Source: Pelomonas aquatica
GTDB lineage: Bacteria > Pseudomonadota > Gammaproteobacteria > Burkholderiales > Burkholderiaceae_C
Reading direction: 5' to 3'
Length of the DNA stretch: 64,000 bases
Assembly: GCF_026712205.1 (NCBI RefSeq)
Contig: NZ_JAPPUW010000003.1
Location: forward strand, 1 to 64,000
The notes beneath the pieces are model-generated. The model was not told where the DNA came from. It ran no database searches and was given only the letters and a program-made list of their open reading frames with translations. Position numbers and translations under genes: made by a program. Position 1 is the stretch's first letter. Each line of letters opens with the position of its first letter. Of this stretch, positions 60,856-64,000 are shown in pieces.

Positions 60856-62403
60856 ATGAACTTCCTGACCCAACTGCGCATCGGCCAAAGGCTGGCCGTG
60901 AGCTTCGGCCTCCTGATCCTGCTGCTGGTGGCCATCGGCGTCTTCGGCGCATCGAACGCCAACAGCCTGGCCAAGGACCTGGACCGCACCGCGAACTCCA
61001 GCCTCGTGAAGATCGCCGCCGCCAACGGCCTGGACAGCCAGATCAACATCATCTCGCGCGCCGTGCGCGACCTGCTGCTGCTGGATACCGCCGGCGCGAT
61101 CAAGAAGCAGAAGAAGGCCATCGCCGATGCGCTGGACGAGGGCGAGAAGCAGCTCGCCAGCCTCGAGGGCGCCGTCTCGGGCGATACGGAGAAGGCCGCC
61201 GTCTCCGAGGTGCGCGAGCGCAAGACCAAGTTCCTGGCCGCGCTGGAGAAGTTCCAGAAGGTGCAGGCCGACGGCAGCCCCGACGAGGCCCGCGAGAGCC
61301 TCATCACCGACCTGCGCCCCGCCCAGTCCGCGCTGCAGGAGGGCCTGAAGAAGCTGGTCGACATGCAGTTCGACAGCGGCAAGGCGCTGGCCACCTCCGG
61401 CAACGAGCGGGCGCGCTCGTCGGTCGTGCTGACCTTCGTACTCGTCGCCGTGGCCGTGGCCCTGGGCGTCGGCGGCTTCCTGGTGATCTCCCGCTCCATC
61501 GTCGGCCCGGCCCGCCAGGCCCAGGCCGCCGCCGAAGCCATCCGCGCCGGCGACCTGACGCAGGACATCCAGGTCGCGGGCCGCGACGAGCTGAGCCAGA
61601 TGCTGCAGGCCATGAAGGACATGCAGAACGCGCTGTCCGGCGTCGTGCGCGACGTGTCCACCGCCGCCAGCGAGGTGGCCGAGAACTCCGGCTCCATCGC
61701 CGACAGCAACGCCAACCTGGCCGACCGCACGACGCGCTCCGCCGCCAGCCTGCAGAACACCGCCGCATCGGTGGAAGAGATCGCGTCGACGCTCAAGGGC
61801 GCCAGCGACCTGACCCGCCGCGCCGCCGGCATCGCCGTGACGGCCCGCCAGGCCGCCAGCAACGGCGGCGCCGTGGTCTCCAAGGTCGTCGAGACGATGG
61901 AAGAGATCAGCGCCAGCTCCAAGAAGATCGGCGACATCATCGGCGTCATCGACGGCATCGCCTTCCAGACCAACATCCTGGCGCTGAACGCCGCCGTGGA
62001 AGCGGCCCGCGCCGGCGAGCATGGCCGCGGCTTCGCGGTCGTGGCCGCCGAGGTGCGCGCGCTGGCCCAGCGCTCGGCCGGCGCCGCCAAGGAGATCAAG
62101 GTGCTGATCCAGGAATCGACCGTCAAGGTCGAGAACGGCACGACGCTGGTCAACAACGCCGGCGTGACCATCCGCAGCGTCGTCGACGAAGTCAACAACA
62201 TGGGCCAGTTGATCGAGGAGATCTCGCACTCCGCGCAGGAGCAGGCCACCGGCGTCGGCGTCGTCAACGGCGCGATGAACGAGCTCGACAAGGCAACGCA
62301 GCAGAACACCAGTCTGGTCGGCGAGCTCAGCCGCTCGGCCGACGCGCTGCGCGACAGCTCCACCCGCCTGATCGAAGCGGTCGGCTTCTTCCGCGCCGCC
62401 TGA
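60856..62403 (+). CDS. Methyl-accepting chemotaxis protein
   Basis: 515 residues, Tar-type topology: TM1 ([17 protein letters not shown]), a ~160-residue helical periplasmic domain (four-helix bundle type), TM2 ([22 protein letters not shown]), HAMP ([26 protein letters not shown]) and a signalling domain with the hairpin tip [54 protein letters not shown] that binds CheA/CheW. No C-terminal NWETF-type CheR-binding pentapeptide; the end is VGFFRAA. Methylation helices flank the tip. The ligand is unknown. A FliA-type promoter upstream places it in the motility regulon. Confidence 0.96.
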   Translation: MNFLTQLRIGQRLAVSFGLLILLLVAIGVFGASNANSLAKDLDRTANSSLVKIAAANGLDSQINIISRAVRDLLLLDTAGAIKKQKKAIADALDEGEKQLASLEGAVSGDTEKAAVSEVRERKTKFLAALEKFQKVQADGSPDEARESLITDLRPAQSALQEGLKKLVDMQFDSGKALATSGNERARSSVVLTFVLVAVAVALGVGGFLVISRSIVGPARQAQAAAEAIRAGDLTQDIQVAGRDELSQMLQAMKDMQNALSGVVRDVSTAASEVAENSGSIADSNANLADRTTRSAASLQNTAASVEEIASTLKGASDLTRRAAGIAVTARQAASNGGAVVSKVVETMEEISASSKKIGDIIGVIDGIAFQTNILALNAAVEAARAGEHGRGFAVVAAEVRALAQRSAGAAKEIKVLIQESTVKVENGTTLVNNAGVTIRSVVDEVNNMGQLIEEISHSAQEQATGVGVVNGAMNELDKATQQNTSLVGELSRSADALRDSSTRLIEAVGFFRAA

Positions 62404-62434
62404 ACCTCATCCCCACTTTCCTAGGGTCGCCGCC

Positions 62435-62752
62435 ATGTCCATCCTGCGTTCCGCCACCGTGCTTGCCGCCAGCCTGATGCTGGCCCTGGCCGCCCACGCC
62501 ACGCCCAAGGTCGTCAAGAAGGTGCCGCCCGACTTCCCGCGCGAGGCAAGCCAGAAGGGCATCTCCACCGGCGTCGTCAAGGCCAAGCTGACCATCGAGG
62601 CCGACGGCAAGGTCAGCGACGTCGAGATTGTCGAAGCCGAGCCCAAGCGCGTCTTCGACCGCGCCGTGAAGCAGGCGCTGATGGAGTGGAAGTTCGAGCC
62701 GGGCGAAAAGGCCACCCACGAGGTCAAGCTCGTCTTCAAGAACGAAGACTAG
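62435..62752 (+). CDS. Periplasmic TonB C-terminal-domain protein
   Basis: 105 residues: signal peptide (MSILRSATVLAASLMLALAAHA) followed by a single TonB C-terminal domain (VVKKVPPDFPREASQKGISTGVVKAKLTIEADGKVSDVEIVEAEPKRVFDRAVKQALMEWKFEPGEKATHEVKLVF). It lacks the N-terminal membrane anchor and Pro-rich spacer of TonB, so it cannot transmit proton-motive force by itself. Stand-alone TonB_C proteins are common in Burkholderiales; their role is unclear. It is 31 bases after the chemoreceptor gene. Confidence 0.88.
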   Translation: MSILRSATVLAASLMLALAAHATPKVVKKVPPDFPREASQKGISTGVVKAKLTIEADGKVSDVEIVEAEPKRVFDRAVKQALMEWKFEPGEKATHEVKLVFKNED

Positions 62753-62769
62753 CCGGCGGCAGGCGGCGG

Positions 62770-63165
62770 CTAGCGCCCCGCGCGGACAGGGCCGTCCGCC
62801 GTGGCGTGGGGCCACCAGTGTGCCCCGCCGGCCACCAGGAGCAGCAGCACGACAACGGCGCCGGCCGCCAGGCCCAGGCGTCGTTTCCTTTTGGCCTGGC
62901 GCACGCGCAGGCTGCCGACGCCGGCGGCCTCGCGCAGCGCCGGGTTCAGCTGCGGGCTGGGCAGGCGCCTGAGGTTCACGGCCTGCTTGCGGCCGTCACG
63001 GCCGGTCACAATTTCAAAGCTCAGCGGCTCGTCCAGCTGCGGGCCGTCGCCATCGGTCGGGAAGGCCGGCAGCGCCACGAACACCTCTTCGCCCCCGCCC
63101 AGCGGGCGGATCGTGCCGTAGCCGGCATCGTGGTTCCACGCGCTCAAAACACCTTCGAATCTCAT
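62770..63165 (-). CDS. Cold-shock-domain-like protein with a C-terminal membrane segment
   Basis: 131 residues. The N-terminus MRFEGVLSAWNHDAGYGTIRPLGGGEEVFVALPAFP resembles a cold-shock domain (G-x-L-x-x-W-x-x-x-x-G-x-G-x-I in place of KWFNxxKGFGFI). The family is often followed by a DUF1294 membrane domain. Here only one helix (RRLGLAAGAVVVLLLLVAGGAHWW) follows a basic stretch, so the protein is a shortened version. The start at 63165 was chosen; it is divergent from ylqF and convergent with the TonB-domain gene. Function unknown. Confidence 0.82.
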   Translation of the reverse strand: MRFEGVLSAWNHDAGYGTIRPLGGGEEVFVALPAFPTDGDGPQLDEPLSFEIVTGRDGRKQAVNLRRLPSPQLNPALREAAGVGSLRVRQAKRKRRLGLAAGAVVVLLLLVAGGAHWWPHATADGPVRAGR

Positions 63166-63272
63166 ACTGCCCTCAGACGCAAGCTTGTGATCCTGCGGGC
63201 AGCCCGAACAGCGCACGCAACCGGATGTAAGCCCGACAATCCACTTTTCGCAAGCCCCAAACTCGTCAGCGC

Positions 63273-64000
63273 ATGCCCATCAACTGGTTCCCCGGCCACA
63301 TGAACTCCACCCGCCAGGCGATCAAGGATCGCGTGAAGGCGGGGCTGGACGTGGTCATCGAGCTGCTCGACGCGCGCCTGCCGGGCTCCAGCAGCAACCC
63401 GCTGCTGGCCGCGCTCACCACCGGCCGGCCGGCGCTGAAGGTGCTGAACAAGCAGGACCTGGCCGACCCCGCCGTCACGGCCGACTGGCTGGCCCACTAC
63501 AACGCCCAGCCGCACACGCGCGCCATCCCGCTGGACGCGGGTGACAAGTCGCCGGCCCGCGCCATCGTCAAGGCCTGCCGCGAGCTGGCGCCGCAGCGCG
63601 GCGACATGCACAAGCCGCTGCGCGTGCTGATCTGCGGCATCCCCAATGTCGGCAAGAGCACGCTGATCAACACCCTGGTTGGCCGCAAGGCCGCCAAGAC
63701 GGGCGACGAGCCGGGCATCACCAAGATCGAGCAGAAGATCGTGCTGGAGAACGGCTTCTACCTGTTCGACACACCCGGCATGCTGTGGCCGCGCATCGGC
63801 ATCGAGCAGAGCGGCTACCACCTGGCCGCCAGCGGCGCCATCGGCCGCAATGCCTTCGACGAGGCCGAGGTGGCGCTGGAACTGATCGCCGTGCTGAAGC
63901 GCCGCTACCCGGACCGCCTGCAGGAGCGCTACGGCCTGGCCGAACTGGGCGCCGAGGACGCCGTGCTCGAGGCCATCGGCCTCAAGCGCGGCGCCAAGAT
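63273..64000 (+). CDS. ylqF: Ribosome biogenesis GTPase YlqF/RbgA (partial, runs off the window)
   Basis: The first 242 codons are present; the gene continues past the right edge. A circularly permuted GTPase: MPINWFPGHMNSTRQAIKDRVKAGLDVVIELLDARLPGSSSNPLL at the N-terminus, G4 LNKQD before G1 GIPNVGKSTLINTLVG, G2 Thr in GDEPGITK and G3 DTPGMLWP. Family members act in late 50S ribosomal subunit assembly. The start at 63273 matches the conserved family start. Confidence 0.95.
   Translation, partial: MPINWFPGHMNSTRQAIKDRVKAGLDVVIELLDARLPGSSSNPLLAALTTGRPALKVLNKQDLADPAVTADWLAHYNAQPHTRAIPLDAGDKSPARAIVKACRELAPQRGDMHKPLRVLICGIPNVGKSTLINTLVGRKAAKTGDEPGITKIEQKIVLENGFYLFDTPGMLWPRIGIEQSGYHLAASGAIGRNAFDEAEVALELIAVLKRRYPDRLQERYGLAELGAEDAVLEAIGLKRGAK

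Overview
The window is a compact, very GC-rich stretch of a chromosome, roughly 70% G+C by eye. It most likely comes from a betaproteobacterium of the order Burkholderiales, near the Rubrivivax/Roseateles/Leptothrix group. The evidence is the gene content and order: petA-petB-petC followed by sspA-sspB, hisI-hisE-DUF4870-HIT-tatA-tatB-tatC, argB-HAD-slmA, rsmI-yraN-diaA-dolP, pilT-pilU-yggS, a PVWY-type cytochrome b, and PEP-CTERM proteins. Taxonomy is inferred, not computed. No phage, transposase, CRISPR array or plasmid function was seen.

Layout. 1-4.9 kb: a methyltransferase, a histidine phosphatase, two GNAT acetyltransferases, a carboxylesterase and a membrane protein with a SPOR-like end. 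4.9-12.6 kb: secreted proteins (a prolyl oligopeptidase, a Glu-for-His S8 peptidase and three PEP-CTERM proteins, one with a probable internal thioester) around argJ. 12.8-20.3 kb: secA, a DUF721 (DciA-like) gene, tRNA-Thr, sspB, sspA and the cytochrome bc1 operon. 20.5-28.9 kb: mscL, a DUF1631 protein, pdxA, an M14 peptidase, a NIF3 protein, a DegS-like protease and tatABC. 29-36.2 kb: HIT, DUF4870, hisE, hisI, a Nudix hydrolase, a DUF815 ATPase, slmA, a LuxR-type response regulator, a HAD phosphatase, argB, a CDF transporter and dtd. 36.2-45.6 kb: a Liv-type ABC importer between two acyl-CoA ligases, with a divergent Crp/Fnr regulator, probably a carboxylic-acid uptake and activation locus. 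45.6-52 kb: an unusual nested inverted-repeat element, a GNAT protein, DUF167, htpG with a heat-shock promoter, aroG with an attenuator, and tldD. 52-58 kb: a LysR remnant, rsmI, yraN, a diaA-like gene, dolP, a 3-hydroxyisobutyrate-dehydrogenase-like gene, pilU and pilT. 58-64 kb: yggS, two multiheme cytochromes c, a chemoreceptor with a FliA-type promoter, a TonB-domain protein, a cold-shock-like membrane protein and the start of ylqF.

Most genes are ordinary housekeeping genes, tightly packed, with many 4-base ATGA/GTGA overlaps. The most interesting signals are non-coding. One is a complete phenylalanine/aromatic attenuator before aroG: a short leader peptide with six aromatic codons in seven, an intrinsic terminator, and an exactly complementary antiterminator segment. 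The second is a 273-base element of nested inverted repeats between convergent genes. The third is a two-copy palindromic repeat family inserted between co-directional genes (livK/livF and pilT/pilU). Others are a sigma-32 promoter at htpG, a sigma-28-like promoter at the chemoreceptor, a 29-codon LysR gene remnant and a DiaA-like protein without its phosphosugar motifs.
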